The notes under the pieces: generated by a model
Database searches by the model: none
What the model was told of the DNA's origin: nothing
What the model saw: the letters and a program-made list of their open reading frames with translations, nothing else
Shown: positions 1 to 11,079 of the stretch, piece after piece
Layout: the number at the start of each line of letters is the position of its first letter
Position numbering within the stretch: the stretch's first letter is position 1
Program-made: the position numbers and the translations under genes
Assembly: GCA_021292165.1 (NCBI GenBank)
Contig: JAHFWL010000232.1
Coordinates: 124,001 to 188,000, forward strand
Source: Shinisaurus crocodilurus
Lineage: Eukaryota; Chordata; Lepidosauria; Squamata; Shinisauridae
Direction of reading: 5' to 3'
DNA: 64,000 nucleotides

Positions 1-592
1 TCACTGCGTAGTTGAACCACCAGTTCTTTCTTCTGTCTTTTACTGTGCATGTATCTGAAGAAAGCTTTTTTGTTGCTTTTAGCATTCCTCGCTAACCTTA
101 GCTCATTCTCAGCTTTAGCCTTCCTGACACTATTCCTGCAGTTCTGTGCTACCTGCCTGTACTCTTCCCCTGTAGCCTGTCCTTCCTTCCACTTCCTATA
201 CATGTCCTTTTTTGTTTTCAGGTCATCTTTGAGTTTATTGTGAAGCCACATTGGCTTTTTCTGTTGCCCTCTGCCTTTTTTCCTTGTGGGAATTGTTTGC
301 AATTGTGCCTTTAAAATTTCCTTTTTTAAAAACTCCCACCCCTCCTGGGCTCCCTTTCTCGTGAGAGTCACTTGCCATGGGATCTTACTAATCATTGTTC
401 TGAGTTTGTTAAAATTGGCTTTCCTAAAATCCAGGGTACGTGTTTGGCTACACTCAGCTTTTGCTTCTGTTAGAATCAAGAACTCAAGTATAACATGGTC
501 ACTTTCCCCCAGAGTTCCCGAAACTGCCACTTTATCCACTAACTCGTCTCTGTTGGTTAGAATCCTGTCATCTGATCCCAGCTGTGCTAACT
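1..592 (-). pseudogene. CR1 LINE ORF2 fragment (endonuclease end to RT linker)
   Basis: Read on the minus strand this stretch translates without a stop in one frame. The order is a segment with LTNRDEL and then GESDHVILEF, the end of the apurinic-type endonuclease, whose SDH catalytic motif lies at about 495-503. A basic linker follows, with DFRKANF, WEFLKKEIL and KAFFRYMHSKR. This is the typical layout of CR1-clade LINE ORF2 just before the reverse transcriptase. The fragment runs off the left edge of the window, so the RT domain would lie outside. At about 592 the homology stops and unrelated repeat DNA follows, so the 5' part of the endonuclease is missing. It is a truncated mobile-element relic, not a host gene. 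The open frame suggests moderate age. Confidence 0.85.
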
Positions 593-999
593 AGCCATGG
601 CTTGTTAACTACAAGCAATCCATGAAGGGAGCCCATGGTTCTAGGGTTATGAACTGTGGGTTGTTCACCATGGTTTGCTCTCTTGGCTGGGTTCAGAGGA
701 AACACAACACCCAAGGAGAAGACAAAAGAGGGCCCAGATTAGCATAGCATTTGCATATGTTAAGTCATATGTATAGATGCAAATTTAAAAGTAATTGCTA
801 TAATTTTGGTAAAAACGCAATACATCTCAATGAAGTGAAGAAGAATATGACCAGGTAACTTGCTTGGTCTGCTCTTAAGCTGCTGTTAAGTGTCAATGGG
901 CAACCTCAAGGCCCCTGTTCTACCTTCTCCTTCTCCTCCTACTTCTTTTGCTCTCAGGTTCATCAATTTTAAACCAGACATGGAGTAGATAGCCGGGGC
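593..999. repeat. Interspersed repeat remnants, incl. fragment of the 47.5 kb palindromic family
   Basis: 593-705 has words such as 'ccatggcttgttaac', 'gaactgtgggttgtt' and 'ctgggttcagagga', which recur in the large palindromic element at 47,461-47,812. 740-830 ('gcatttgcatatgtt', 'atagatgcaaattt') matches 34,150-34,215, so it probably belongs with the unclassified long repeat that continues after the A element. No coding signal. Confidence 0.5.
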
Positions 1000-1626
1000 T
1001 AGGGATGTATGAAAATTTCATTTCCGTTTCCAAATCACTAAAAAATGTCCTCCTTACAACCCTGAGCGTGAACATGAACAGGAGCACATGTTCTCAGAAA
1101 ATGTTCACAAATTTGTGAACTTGCCATTCACAAAATGTGCACATGTTAAAATCCGGACTTTTCATACCACACACATTAAGAAATGCAGGACTTTTTAAAT
1201 GCACAATTTAAAATGTGCCTTTTGAAGAATGTCCATTTCTTTATGTGTGCATTTTTAAAAGTGCACATTTTATAAATACACACTTTTAAAAATCCACATT
1301 TTTCATGCTTTAGCCAGTGGGGGTGGGGAGTGCACACATTTCAAAAGGCACAATTTAAAGCAAGCATTTTTAAAAGTGTGCATTTAAAAATATGCACTTT
1401 TAAAATGCACATGTATAAAATGCAGTCTTTTAAAATTTCAGATTTTCATGCTTCACTTCAGTCAATGAGGGGGGAAAGTATGAACTTTTGAAGAATGTGC
1501 ACTTTCATACTCCAACGAGCCAAAAAAACAGGTCACAAATTAGAATGGGAGCAAGCTGAACTGAGCTTTGAAGTGAAGTTCGAAGAATTTCAGCAAGCAC
1601 GAGCATCCCTGGTTCTCTGATCCCTA
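1000..1626. mobile_element. Family A non-autonomous DNA element (MITE-like)
   Basis: Starts TAGGGATGTATGAAAATTTC and ends near GATCCCTA, so the ends are inverted. The interior is packed with short words such as TGCACATTTT and AAAATGTGCA, giving a self-complementary, low-complexity look. Similar ends and words recur at 17.2, 28.1, 32.5, 37.3, 44.4, 57.1 and 61.6 kb. I see no matching flanking TSD for this copy. The hAT assignment comes from other copies and from family B. Confidence 0.6.
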
Positions 1627-2376
1627 GATGACATACACATTTAGAGTAATGTTCAAGTATTCACTTAAAAGAGGCTCCCAGTGAGATATTTCAGGTTTCT
1701 CTTGATGCATGAAGCCTCTCAGAAAGTGAGAGATGAAGAATTTCCTTTACAAAGAAGAATTCATTAAAAACAACAACCAACAACTAGCAAGTACTTCCTG
1801 TTTCTTTTTGTTACTGTTTGCACATGTAAAGGGGGAAATAAAGAGACGAGACACAAGATATGGGGTAACATTAGGGCCACATTTATTGAATACTCAAAGA
1901 TCTGCAAAGGGAAGAAGTATGGGAACTAACTAAACTGGGCATTGGCCAGTGGAGGTGTTCACGGGTGAATACATCCAACCCCGAGGGGTGGCGCTGCAAC
2001 TCGCCACCCCACCCAGTTTTACACCACCATAGTGCTGGGAGGCCTTCCCACTGTCACCACCTCACGGGCCCACGAAACACTGATGTGGAAGAGGTGAGTC
2101 AGCCTCAAAGGCGATCCTTATTTCCCACAACTGAGCTGCAAAACCCAGCACTGGGGAGCCTCAGGTCTCGCCAGTCACCTAAAAGGTGCCATCGGATGCT
2201 CACCAAACCCTAACTCCACTGCCTATTCCCACACTTATGTGCCACAGAGAGAGACAAGCCTCTGCTTAGTCTCCTCTCCCCCACCTGCCAGGAATAAATT
2301 CCAGCAGGGCCCTTCGCAGATCCATGAGAAATAAATCATTCCCAGCATCAGACAAATGCACCCTGACTGGCCGGTA

Positions 2377-2815
2377 CAGCTCCCTCCAGGTCAAGAATAT
2401 CCTGGGATGAGGAATTGCAAAACCTATCCCACCAAGACCCCTGCAAATTTCTCTCTGTTCACTTTCCTGCCTGCTCTGTTCAAGCCTCTGAGGTCAGCAC
2501 CACCCCGCCAACAGAAGTGTGGCAAAATATCAGACGAGAGAATCTGGACTCCCAGCTAACACTGTCGAATAAAAGCAAAGTCCACAGATGCTTGCAGAAT
2601 CAAGGTCTTGCCCATGAACAAGCCTAAACAGCTCCTGCTGGGCCGAGGGTATCGCAGGATAGAAATTTGCAAAATGTATCCTTCCAAGGCCCATGGGAAC
2701 TTCTCTGTCTTCCACTCTGAGAACAGAGAATATGGACGCCCGGCTAACACTGCTGTATAAATGCAAGGTTCGCAAATGCTTGCAGAGTGGAGGCCTTGCC
2801 CTGGAGCAAGCCTAA
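2377..2815. repeat. Imperfect tandem duplication, two units
   Basis: Unit 1 (about 2,377-2,628) and unit 2 (about 2,629-2,815) share an ordered series of blocks: 'cagctcc..', 'gaatatc/gggtatc', 'aattgcaaaa/atttgcaaaa', 'tctctgt', 'ggctaacact/agctaacact', 'gcttgcag' and 'caagcctaa'. Unit 1 is longer by an insertion in its middle. Confidence 0.6.
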
Positions 2816-2899
2816 GTCGTTTCCCCCCAGATGCAGCACCAGCACTTGCAGGGGCAGGCCAACAGGGCCAGAACAATGGGTAGGACGATCTGCCATTCT

Positions 2900-3215
2900 A
2901 TTCCACACTGCCAGACATGCCAGATGATTTCAAGTCAGCCTAAAGCCGCAGCATCAGGGCTATGCCCAATCGTGGACAAGGTCCATTGCCCATAGTTGCA
3001 GACCCCGCTGTACACTCTGGACACCACCTGAAGATGTCGAGTCAGCTGACGCCACCCCAGCAAGGCCATGCCCATCTGGAGTCAGGCGGTTGCTCCCATC
3101 TGCAGACCGCAGCCTCAGGATAGACCATGCATCGCACTCCCGGACACCACCAGATGGTTTCAAATCGGCTAAAGCCATTGCCGTGGACACACATGCCAGC
3201 TGCCCACCGCTGAGG
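2900..3215. repeat. Three diverged tandem units of about 105-120 bp
   Basis: Each unit opens with a variant of 'cac(ac)tc..gacacc', then 'agatg(a/g)tttcaa(g/a)tc' and 'gctaaagcc'. Units 1 and 2 add 'gcccatctggagtc'/'gcccaatcgtggac' and 'tgcagaccgc'. Starts are near 2,905, 3,010 and 3,127. Confidence 0.55.
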
Positions 3216-5292
3216 TGATCTATGGGAGAAATGAAGCGTGAGCCCACTGAAATTACAGAGAGAGCAGCCTCATGAAGGATAGCTGTAAAATGCACTAGGC
3301 ATGAGGCCTGGACTTCACTATTGTCCGACAGGAGTTTGCAATGTACACCGCACCTTGACCAAAGAGTGCAGATGGTGCAAAAGCTCGGCCTTGACTATCG
3401 GGCCTGCAAAGCGGCAACAGATGCAATCCGTCAATCTGGGCCAGCTACGACAATGCGGACAGCACATAGGTCAGATTGGACTTTTTCAGATGCAGCTATT
3501 CAAGTCCCGCACTCTCAGTTAAAACAGTCGAAGCCCTTGCAAAACACCTTCCTCCTGAGAAGTGAATTAAGGGCTAGGAAACTGCCGAGAGCCACCTAAA
3601 AGGAGGATGGAAGAGGAAGGCATGCTTATGACAATGCAGACCCCAAGATTTGTCATAATGACATGACATTGCCACCCACATCTCGGGGGGGGGTACCCAC
3701 TGCTATTCCCAGAAGCTGTCTTAGGGAAAGTAGGGATGAAGTTGGGCCCTTCCCACATTAAATGGGAATATGAGCCTTACCCCTTATATCTGGCACCCTT
3801 TGGCTGCCCGCTCCATAAGAATGCAGGCAGAACCAACTATACTAGGACATGGTTAGCCCAATGGGAAGCATTAAGTAACCAAATAGCAAGAACTTATCAG
3901 CCCGCATGTAGGAGGCATGCAGTTAAGGGCAAATACTTGGATTAATGTCAATCTTATTACTCTTTACCAAATCCCATAATATCACCAGCGACCCACGATG
4001 TATGTAAGTCACCAGAGCCAAAAATGCAATAGATACATTGGAGGCTGAAAAAGCAATGTTGTTATCGGGTCCCAGAACAGGCCAGGCTAGAAGAACCCAA
4101 TACTTGTGGCAGTGCAATTAAACCCTCCCAGAAATCACCTGCTTCGAGGGCCAAAATTCAAAATTAGGAGCCAGTAGCCTCAATCAATGAAAAAAGGGGC
4201 TGGAACGGTAAAACACAAATCCAAAGGAATATAGCGGGAGAAATGAAATGTTACTTGTGGAGAATGGTTGGGCCTGGGTGCAACACCCATTGGACCCTGA
4301 TATGTTGCAGTGTGCACAGGTCAGGAGGCGTAACAGGAAAGTGAAGCCAAACTGACGGATCATCTCCTGCCCCAGACAAGAACGCTGTCCGCCTGACCCC
4401 AGATGCAACGAAGTGGCCTGTAATGCCCAACAGCCAGAGAAAAGCACACGTGACTAAAGGAAAACACCGTTAGTCGCTGAATGACAATAGGCCCAGTAAT
4501 AATAGCACCTTAGCAATGCCACAGCCACAGTGTTGGATCAACAAAACCCTGTTTTGGTGCTGCAGCATCAGGTCCCGCCAGGTGTCACACACAAAAAATG
4601 CAAACTGAAAGTGTCGTATAAATGCCTGCCCGTAGGGCCAGCTTAAGGGATCGTAGCACCCCCCACACTTTATGTCTGGGAGTCAAGAAACACAGAATAA
4701 TACTTTCCTAAGGTCACCGAGAACAATCCTCGTCATCCATGTGTCATGTGCAGGCCAAAAAGCACTGCCTGGGCAATAGGAGCACCGAATAATGGCTCCG
4801 GGCCTGATGGACGAGAATTCCAACAATCTGGCTCCTATCGCCTACCTGGACTTTTAGTGAGTGGTACATTATGCTCTGGGTCCCAAAGGAATCCTGAAAA
4901 TAAACCTCCAAGCTACCTGTTATCCTCACCAAATTGCACATGGCACAAGATCGTAGTGCAACAGGCCTGCTCGGGGTAGGGGATTGCCACCTGTTCTCAC
5001 TGGGCTGGCTGTACCGTAATCGCCCCGGGAACCCCCCGGCTGATCCCAGTGTAGGCAGTAAAAGAACATTACCGGCACAGAGTATATTCCATAGATTTAA
5101 GCAGACCTGATGGTGCCGGTAAGCCACGGCTCCAATGTAAATTCCAGCTCAATGGTTGGCGTGATGTGGCCTTTTCTATACAGTGTAATTGATTTATGTA
5201 AGCAAACTTAGAACTAGAATTACCAGCCTGCCTTAGGCTAGAATAAAACTAAAGAAATGCACCTTCAGCTTAAAGCATGAAGATCTTCATAT

Positions 5293-5790
5293 GTAGTAGT
5301 AGTAGGCGATCACTCGTGACCGAGTAAGATTGTCTTCCAGGATAAAATTACAAAAAGAAATTTATGAAAGGAGGAAATTCTAAAGAAGATTGTGTAGACT
5401 CTAGCGATGGGTCCGTAAGTGACTGTGGAGGCCAATTCTAGATCCACACAGCTTCCCACAGTGAGGACACAGGTTACCAGATGGAAGATGGTCCTGTAAA
5501 GGATTCGTTTGACGTGCTTTTCGCTTAGCACGTTTCTCCCTTTCACCTTGCACTCGGGCTTCTTCAAAGTCCATGGAACCTTTGTGAAAGGCCAACCTCC
5601 ATTTAGGTCGTTCATGGGCCAGGGCTTCCCTGTTTTCGATGTTTATATTGCATTTTTTTAGATTAGTCTTAAGAACATCTTTAAACCTCTTATACTGACC
5701 ACCGATATTCCGCTTTCCATCCTTGAGTTGGGAATAAAGTAACTGCTTTGGGAGACGGCAGTCAGACATTCGAACAACATGACCGGTCCA
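5293..5790 (-). mobile_element. 5'-truncated LINE copy 3 (C-terminal RT region and 3' UTR)
   Basis: On the minus strand this matches the C-terminal third of the LINE at 40.65-42.31 kb. It starts in the WTGHVVRM block, includes LPKQLLYSQLKDGKRNIGG, and ends with the CPHC...HLRTHR finger and the 3' UTR ('cactcgtgatcgcctac'), followed by a TAC-type tail. The reading frame survives to the stop at 5,401. Residues encoded upstream of WTGHVV come from flanking DNA, not the element. Flanks 'tcatatg' and 'ccatatg' are a possible short TSD. This is a 5'-truncated target-primed insertion. Confidence 0.85.
5401..5790 (-). pseudogene. C-terminal fragment of LINE reverse transcriptase ORF
   Basis: About 130 codons are open. 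They include a WTGHVVRMSDCRLPKQLL block and a terminal C2H2 finger (C-x2-C-x12-H-x3-H) identical in its visible residues to the one at 42,155-42,222. It lacks all catalytic RT motifs and so cannot be active. The two other copies in this window show which family it belongs to. Confidence 0.8.
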
Positions 5791-5968
5791 TATGAGCCCT
5801 ATTGCAATGAAAAGGCTGCTACATGTCTCCATTGCTAAGCAAATAGCCCCCAGGAACTGTGGATCTTGTATGAAGACTCAGGGCATTCCAAGGAAAGAGC
5901 CAAAGGCACACAAGGCCACCACCATCCAAAAGCCAACCCAACCCGGGGCAGGGTAGCATAGCAACAAG

Positions 5969-6574
5969 CAGGGCCGGCGCTACCGCTCCTGCCCTGCCCG
6001 CCCGCCCGCCTCACCGAGAAAGCCAGGTCAGTGCGGGGGATTGCGCCTGGAGTAGTGGTGGGGCCGAGCCTGGGCGCCTCCCCCCCACCTTGCCTCGCCT
6101 CCGCGCCACCTCCCCCCCACCTTGCCTCGCCTCGCCTCTGCGCCGCCCCCCCTCTGTGCTGCCTCCCCCCCGCACCGCCTCCCCCCCGCGCCGCCTCCCC
6201 CCCACCTCACCTCGCCTCGCTTCGCCTCCACGCCGCCTCCCCCCCCCGACACCTACCTTCTCCGCGCTGTTTCCCGGAGCCTCACCCGCACTCTGTTTTG
6301 GTGGGAGGAACCAGGGCAACAGGGCTTAAACAGTCCTGTTGCTCTGGTTTCCCCCGGCCAAAAACAGAGCGCGGGGGTCCCTTTTCGGAGGAGGCATGGG
6401 AAGGTAGGTGGGGGGCGGCAGCGGCAGCGTGCGCGGGGGGGTCCGGTGGCGGCGGCGGCGGCGGCGGGAGGTTGCAGAGCAGGGCTGCTTTCCGGAGCCC
6501 CCCCCCACGGCACAAGAGGGGGGGCGCTAAATATAATTTAGCCTAGGGCGCCAAACTGCCCTGCACTGGTCCTG
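5969..6574. mobile_element. GC-rich hAT-like non-autonomous element with perfect 8-bp TSD
   Basis: Begins CAGGGCCGGCGC and ends GGTCCTG. It is flanked on both sides by the identical 8-mer GCAACAAG (5,961-5,968 and 6,575-6,582), the hAT hallmark. The interior is extremely C/G-rich. About 6,075-6,250 is a minisatellite-like run of 'cgccgcctcccccc' and 'cctcgcctc' words. A palindrome spans about 6,285-6,375 ('ctctgttttggtgggagg' against its inverted partner), and there is a CGG run near 6,445-6,465. Several long frames on both strands are composition artefacts. Confidence 0.85.
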
Positions 6575-6582
6575 GCAACAAG

Positions 6583-6960
6583 AGAGGAGACCACCCGGGA
6601 ACCTCTCACGCAGGCACCCTGAGGTCCACGAGGGAAGAAGGGCAAGACACTAATGGAACCAATAAAATAATCTCCGCAGACAACCCAGGCCAAAAAATTC
6701 CAGCAGCATTTGTCTCACCAAATGAACTGACGTCTACACCACTGCCAATCCGGAAATTGTCACGAAACGATCGGACAAGCTCAAACTACCTGAATGAGCC
6801 ACGGCTTGAGAGCACTGGGGCTCACGATTGCTCGCTGATGTAGCGGATAGATGATGAAGTTAGGATTGCTCATTGAGGCAGCAGACAGATGATGAAAATA
6901 GCAGCACACGTCCAACCAGATAAACTGAGCCAGGCCAGCTCCACTTCTCCCTTTCGCAAC
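6583..6960. other. Repeat flank, no gene seen
   Basis: This resumes the sequence interrupted by the 606-bp element. It contains two near copies of a phrase ('tgctcgctgatgtagcgg' type, 6,828-6,900: 'gatagatgatgaa' and 'cagacagatgatgaaa'). Nothing coding is recognised. Confidence 0.4.
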
Positions 6961-7205
6961 CCTGAACGTGAACACCTAAAAAAAAAAAAAAAAATCTTGC
7001 ACATTCCCAGACTTGTGATCACATTGAAAAATGTATGTTTTCACTCTTTACTCAATGGGGAGAAAGTGCACACTTTTGAAAATGTGCATTTTCCCCATTT
7101 GAACAAAAAGAAAACAGGTTGCAAGTGATAACTGGAGTGAGGTGAACCGAGCATCCAAGTGCAGTTCAGAGAATCTCGATGAGCCGGAGCATCCCTGGTT
7201 CTCCC
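6960..7205. mobile_element. Family A fragment
   Basis: Contains the A-type words 'aaaatgtgcattttcc' and 'aaacaggttgcaag', and ends with 'gagaatctcgatgagc..gagcatccctgg', the same terminal phrase as the A element ending near 1,615. It is truncated on the left after an A-run. Confidence 0.5.
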
Positions 7206-7212
7206 AGGCCTA

Positions 7213-9020
7213 GCAGAGCAAGTTGATCACTAGGACCTTCTGGGTACTGCCTTGCACTGAGCCCCATGGGCTTCTGCTCATACCAGAACATGGAATTTCC
7301 AGGGGATGTTGGTAGGCATGGCATGGGTGAAGCACTGCCTTCACCTCTACCCCAAGCTGCTTCTCTGCTGCAAAGAATTCCATCCTGGGGATACTTTGGA
7401 ACAGAGAAATGGCCATTTGGCTAATATTGCACATGTGTGAAATATAGCATGACCTTGGTTGGCCCTAATGTTCCTGTCGGAGGCAAACACGCAATAAGAT
7501 CACTATCATATCTGAAAGGGTTAAAACACACACACACACACAACACAACCATGTCCCGTCCCCCCGTCCCCCCCGTTGAATGAATACAGCCTGGAAGGAT
7601 GGTTGCATCTTCCTCTGTCCTTAGGAAAGTCCTTTTTTCTTTTTACTACAAAATGACCGTTTTTATAGACAGTATACTCTGCTCTCTACAGTTTAAGTGT
7701 CACAGATGTGTCAAGGGGCAGCAGAGGCAGCAGTTGTACTGCAGACATGACCTGGTAAAAGCTTCTGAGACAATGGCGTCATATAATGGTGCCTGTGCAA
7801 TGGATGTAGGCTCAGAGCAAATTCACACTCATTTCTCCGCATGTTGGGGGTCAAAGAATTTCATTCATCCCTGGGCGACTCTCCTCATGGCGTAATGTAA
7901 AATAATGAAAGAATAAGTCATAGATTTACATCACCCAGTGTGATGTTTTTATATTCTTACATAATTCCAAATTACATATGAAAAATACTGTAACTCAAAT
8001 TAATGCATTTTCAACATATGATCAATTACATTGTACTTCCCAGCCATTAAAATATATGGTTTTATAGCATCAATAACAAATGTAATAAAAATGTATTTCC
8101 TTATTGAGCTTCTTTTTTTTTTAAGGCAAAAAAGCAATAACTGAAAAATTATAATCTTCCAAGTTCCTTTTAAAAAAAATAAAAAATAAAATAAAATACA
8201 GTGTTGTAATTGTTCTTATATTGCATAATAAAAGAACAGACGGTATTGACAAAATTAATTCCTGAAAAAATGGTGGCTGTTCATCTTTTATCTTCCACTA
8301 AAGCACGGTGCTTGGTTGGAATTTGAAAAATGGACTAATAAAAAGAAATTACTATTTGTTGCAAACATGCAGAAATCGATTAAAAGTATCCTTCTTCCCC
8401 TTGCAATTTTGATATGAAATTGTTAAAGGCAGAAAAGTAAATTGCCCAATGTGTTTTCGAAGTGCCACCCTTAGTCCCTTACACATGTTTTGACTTGAAA
8501 ATCACAGCTCGTTGAGTCCATTTTTTTCTTTACTGGAACGTATACCTGATATAGGCTCAGGTATATTGCTTTTCACAAGACTTTCCCTCATCATTTCTCT
8601 TCACTCAGAGCACAAAGGCTTTCAACTTCAAAACTGTGTCTCTTCCCTGCTGCTAAACAGGCCTGGAGAGAGGAGAGACTCACGTACTTGGGGAGGGGGC
8701 AAATTAGCCTGTAGAACTTCTTTTATGAGGTCTCGGAGACTTCTTGCTGACCTCTGACTGCATCAGGAAGTTGATGTTTGTGTGGATCAGAGACATCAAT
8801 AATTCTGCACTTCTTTTGTCCTGGCTCTTTGAAATCGTCTTCTGTCTGTTCCAGGAACTTGTCTGGGTCACCACGTCAATCTCATAAGGACAATGGGGAA
8901 GTTCGCTTGAGATGGCAGGCAGCCTTGCTTTAAATTGTCTTCTGCAGATTTAAGAGAATGGTGGAAAGAAACATCAGGAAATCAGATGAGTTGGAAGGGG
9001 CCCCGGAGGCCTTGTCCAAT
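7213..9020. other. Unique-looking AT-rich DNA, no gene seen
   Basis: Apart from a short CA run (7,526-7,548) and C-run, I recognise no interspersed repeat. 7,900-8,480 is AT-rich, has almost no microsatellite or MITE content, and looks like slowly changing intergenic DNA. 8,945-9,029 carries an antisense CR1 3' tail ('gttggaaggggcccc', 'gtccaatctcctgcc'). Confidence 0.4.
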
Positions 9021-9029
9021 CTCCTGCCC

Positions 9030-9362
9030 CAGTGGTTTTCAATCTTTCTGCTTTTGGGGAATGCTTCCCCCATCAAATTGTCTGCTGAAGAACCTCTGAG
9101 CTTCTGCCATGGAACCCCTGAGGATTGTCGAGGATTATGGGGCATGGTCTAAATTTCACACTCTGCGTCTGAGAGGTGTTGGTCATATTTGATGACATAT
9201 CATTGCCCTAGACAACATGCCACAGAACACATCCAAAGCTTCTTCTATGTATTGCAAAGGAAGATTTTTAGTGGTGGGTAATCTCATCCAACAAATTTCA
9301 GTATGCTTGCAACACCCCCCCCCCGCACATGGTTCTGCCAAAACAGAGTTTGAAACCCACTG
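9030..9362. mobile_element. hAT-Charlie/MER5-like non-autonomous element
   Basis: Ends are inverted: CAGTGGTTTTCAATC at the left, and GTTTGAAACCCACTG (reverse complement CAGTGGGTTTCAAAC) at the right. These resemble Charlie-group hAT ends. It seems to sit inside an antisense CR1 tail. No clear matching TSD is visible. Confidence 0.55.
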
Positions 9363-9384
9363 CTCTACTGTATAAGGCAAGGGT

Positions 9385-9645
9385 ACCCTATATTATTTAT
9401 TTATTTATTATTTGCATTTATCTATCGCCCATCTGGCCGGCAAACCGGCCACCCTGGGCGATGTACAGAAAATAAAACAGAACAAAATACATTAAAACAT
9501 TTTTCTCCATTAAAATACATTAAAACAGTATAAAATTTTAAAATCTTAGCCCACCCCATATTCCCGCCTGAATAACCAAGTTTTTAATGAGCGGTGGAAG
9601 CATCCTAGAGCATCCTTAATGAATTCTTTATCAGACTTTTCTCAC
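9385..9645 (-). mobile_element. L2-like LINE 3' end, antisense
   Basis: An AT-rich tail ('tatttatttatttatt') is followed by 'gcccatctggccgg', 'ccaccctgggcgatgtacag' and A-rich 'ataaaac' repeats, then 'gcctgaataaccaagttttt'. On the minus strand this is the usual L2-type order: end of ORF2, 'gcctgggcg..' and an ATAAATA tail. Confidence 0.6.
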
Positions 9646-9649
9646 ACCA

Positions 9650-10473
9650 CAAAAAACCACCTCCAAAAGCTTGATCCATTTCAGTCAAATGTATATTCCC
9701 TGTTTAAAGGTACATTTCCCAAATGCTTTGCATTATAACAGGTGGGTGTGTAAGAGAAGTCTGTATATTCCAAGGATTCCTGTGGAGGCTGGTATAATGC
9801 ATCTCTTTTACACTGCTGAAAGAGTGTGGGTGAAGGATCCAATCCACCATTGAAATGAATGAGAAGGAAACTTGCTCCTAGTTCCTCAAAGAAGAGAAAA
9901 TTATATTTCAAATGCCCCAATGACAGTCAGCAATATGCAGCTTCTTGGGTTTATCATCCAGACCTCAACACGTCAATCACATGCCAGCAATCAATTTTAC
10001 TTCCCCATGTCATTATCCTGCTAACAACCTGAATGATGCAATGATTACAACAGCATTTTAGTGAGATAACTTTTCATCCACTCCTTATGAAAGGAAGCTG
10101 AGCTAGAGTTATCATTATGGGTTGCTTTTGATTGTGCTTTGGAGCCAACCCAGCATCAGCTTAATTAAAAACAAAATGTGACTGTTCTGCTGATTTTGAT
10201 ACAAATATTCAAGGACCCTCTGAAGAAAATGGGGATAAAAACAAACACACACGAATTAACCCTAACAAGCCTCTGTGTAAAACTCAACAGATATCTCTAT
10301 GCCGCAACAAATTTCAAGGTATGGAAATCTGGAGAAAGCAAAGGGTATTTGGGATCCAAAATCACTGGAAATGTTTTTTTTTTTAAGCAGTTGGGAAACT
10401 TGGAACTGGATTTTTTTTTTCACTCTCTATAAAACACCCTTATTTATGAAAGCTACATTTGAGTAGGTATGTG
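9650..10473. other. No recognisable feature
   Basis: Moderately AT-rich sequence with short open frames only. It has a few T/A runs (10,373-10,384, 10,411-10,420). I see no repeat family members. Confidence 0.35.
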
Positions 10474-10474
10474 C

Positions 10475-11074
10475 TAGGGATGTATGTGAAGTTTTTTTTG
10501 GGGGGAAGCTCCATGAAATCTTGGAGCTCGACCCCCCGAACCCCCATGCAACCAACCTTCCTCCGCTCGACGCACCCCGCGAGTTTCCAGGACCCTGAAG
10601 TGACGTGACGGGGATCCCATTGCATCATTTCTGGGTCTCTGGTGCTGCGTTTTTAACGTAAATACCAGATCAACCCACCTAAAATGGCTGCAATTTGCCA
10701 TTCGCGGCCATTTTTAGGTAGTTTACCCTGGTATCTATGTTAAAAACGCAGCACCAGGGACCTGGAAGTGACGCGATGGGATCCCTGTCACATCACTTCC
10801 GGGTCCGGGAATTCACGGGGAGCACAGACGAGCGAGCAGGGTGATCAGGAACACCCCTGCGAAAAATAGGTAAGGCCGATGAACGCGCGAACACCCACGC
10901 GCACAAAAAAATCGGTTTTCCCACATCCGCAAAACTTGAGCTGAAGTTCTCAGAATTCCATCTCAAAGCTCATTCCAACTCAAGTACTTATCAGATTGTG
11001 AGCCTCCCCCCCCTTCCTTTTTTCTTTTGACATGAAAATCTGAAAAATTGAAATGAATTTCTTATGCATCCCTA
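10475..11074. mobile_element. Family B hairpin element fused to family A end
   Basis: Begins TAGGGATGTATG and ends CATCCCTA. 10,591-10,804 is a long imperfect palindrome of about 214 bp: 'gaccctgaagtgacgtgacg' on the left pairs with 'catcacttccgggtc' on the right, and 'gctgcgtttttaacg' with 'gttaaaaacgcagc'. The part from about 10,925 ('aaaacttgagctgaagttct') is family A terminal sequence, so the element is composite. No matching TSD is seen. Confidence 0.6.
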
Positions 11075-11079
11075 CGACT

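Larger units (their letters stand above)
1810..5292. repeat. Unclassified long interspersed repeat with internal tandem units
   Basis: The segment 1,830-2,060 (landmarks 'agggccacatttattgaa', 'aggggtgg', 'gttttacacca', 'gggaggccttccc') is repeated at 34,225-34,460, so this is dispersed DNA. The minus strand carries an AATAAA signal within the landmark. That would fit the 3' end of a retroelement lying on the minus strand, but no gag, RT or integrase frame can be read. It contains an imperfect duplication (2,377-2,815) and about 110-bp units (2,900-3,215). It may extend past the LINE inserted at 5,293. It could be a decayed LTR or DIRS-type element or a large non-autonomous transposon. Confidence 0.45.

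Noticed and set aside
5790..5832. Start codon and N-terminus of the frame ending at 5,401
   Set aside because: This part lies outside the LINE homology and is flanking DNA read in frame by chance.
6031..6546. Long open frames on both strands in the GC-rich block
   Set aside because: Proline/alanine/arginine-rich products come from C-runs and CGCC repeats inside a bounded transposon; frames overlap on both strands and show no domain.
5969..6574. CpG island promoter of a host gene
   Set aside because: The perfect 8-bp duplication and CAGGGCC ends show a transposon; no exon follows on either side.
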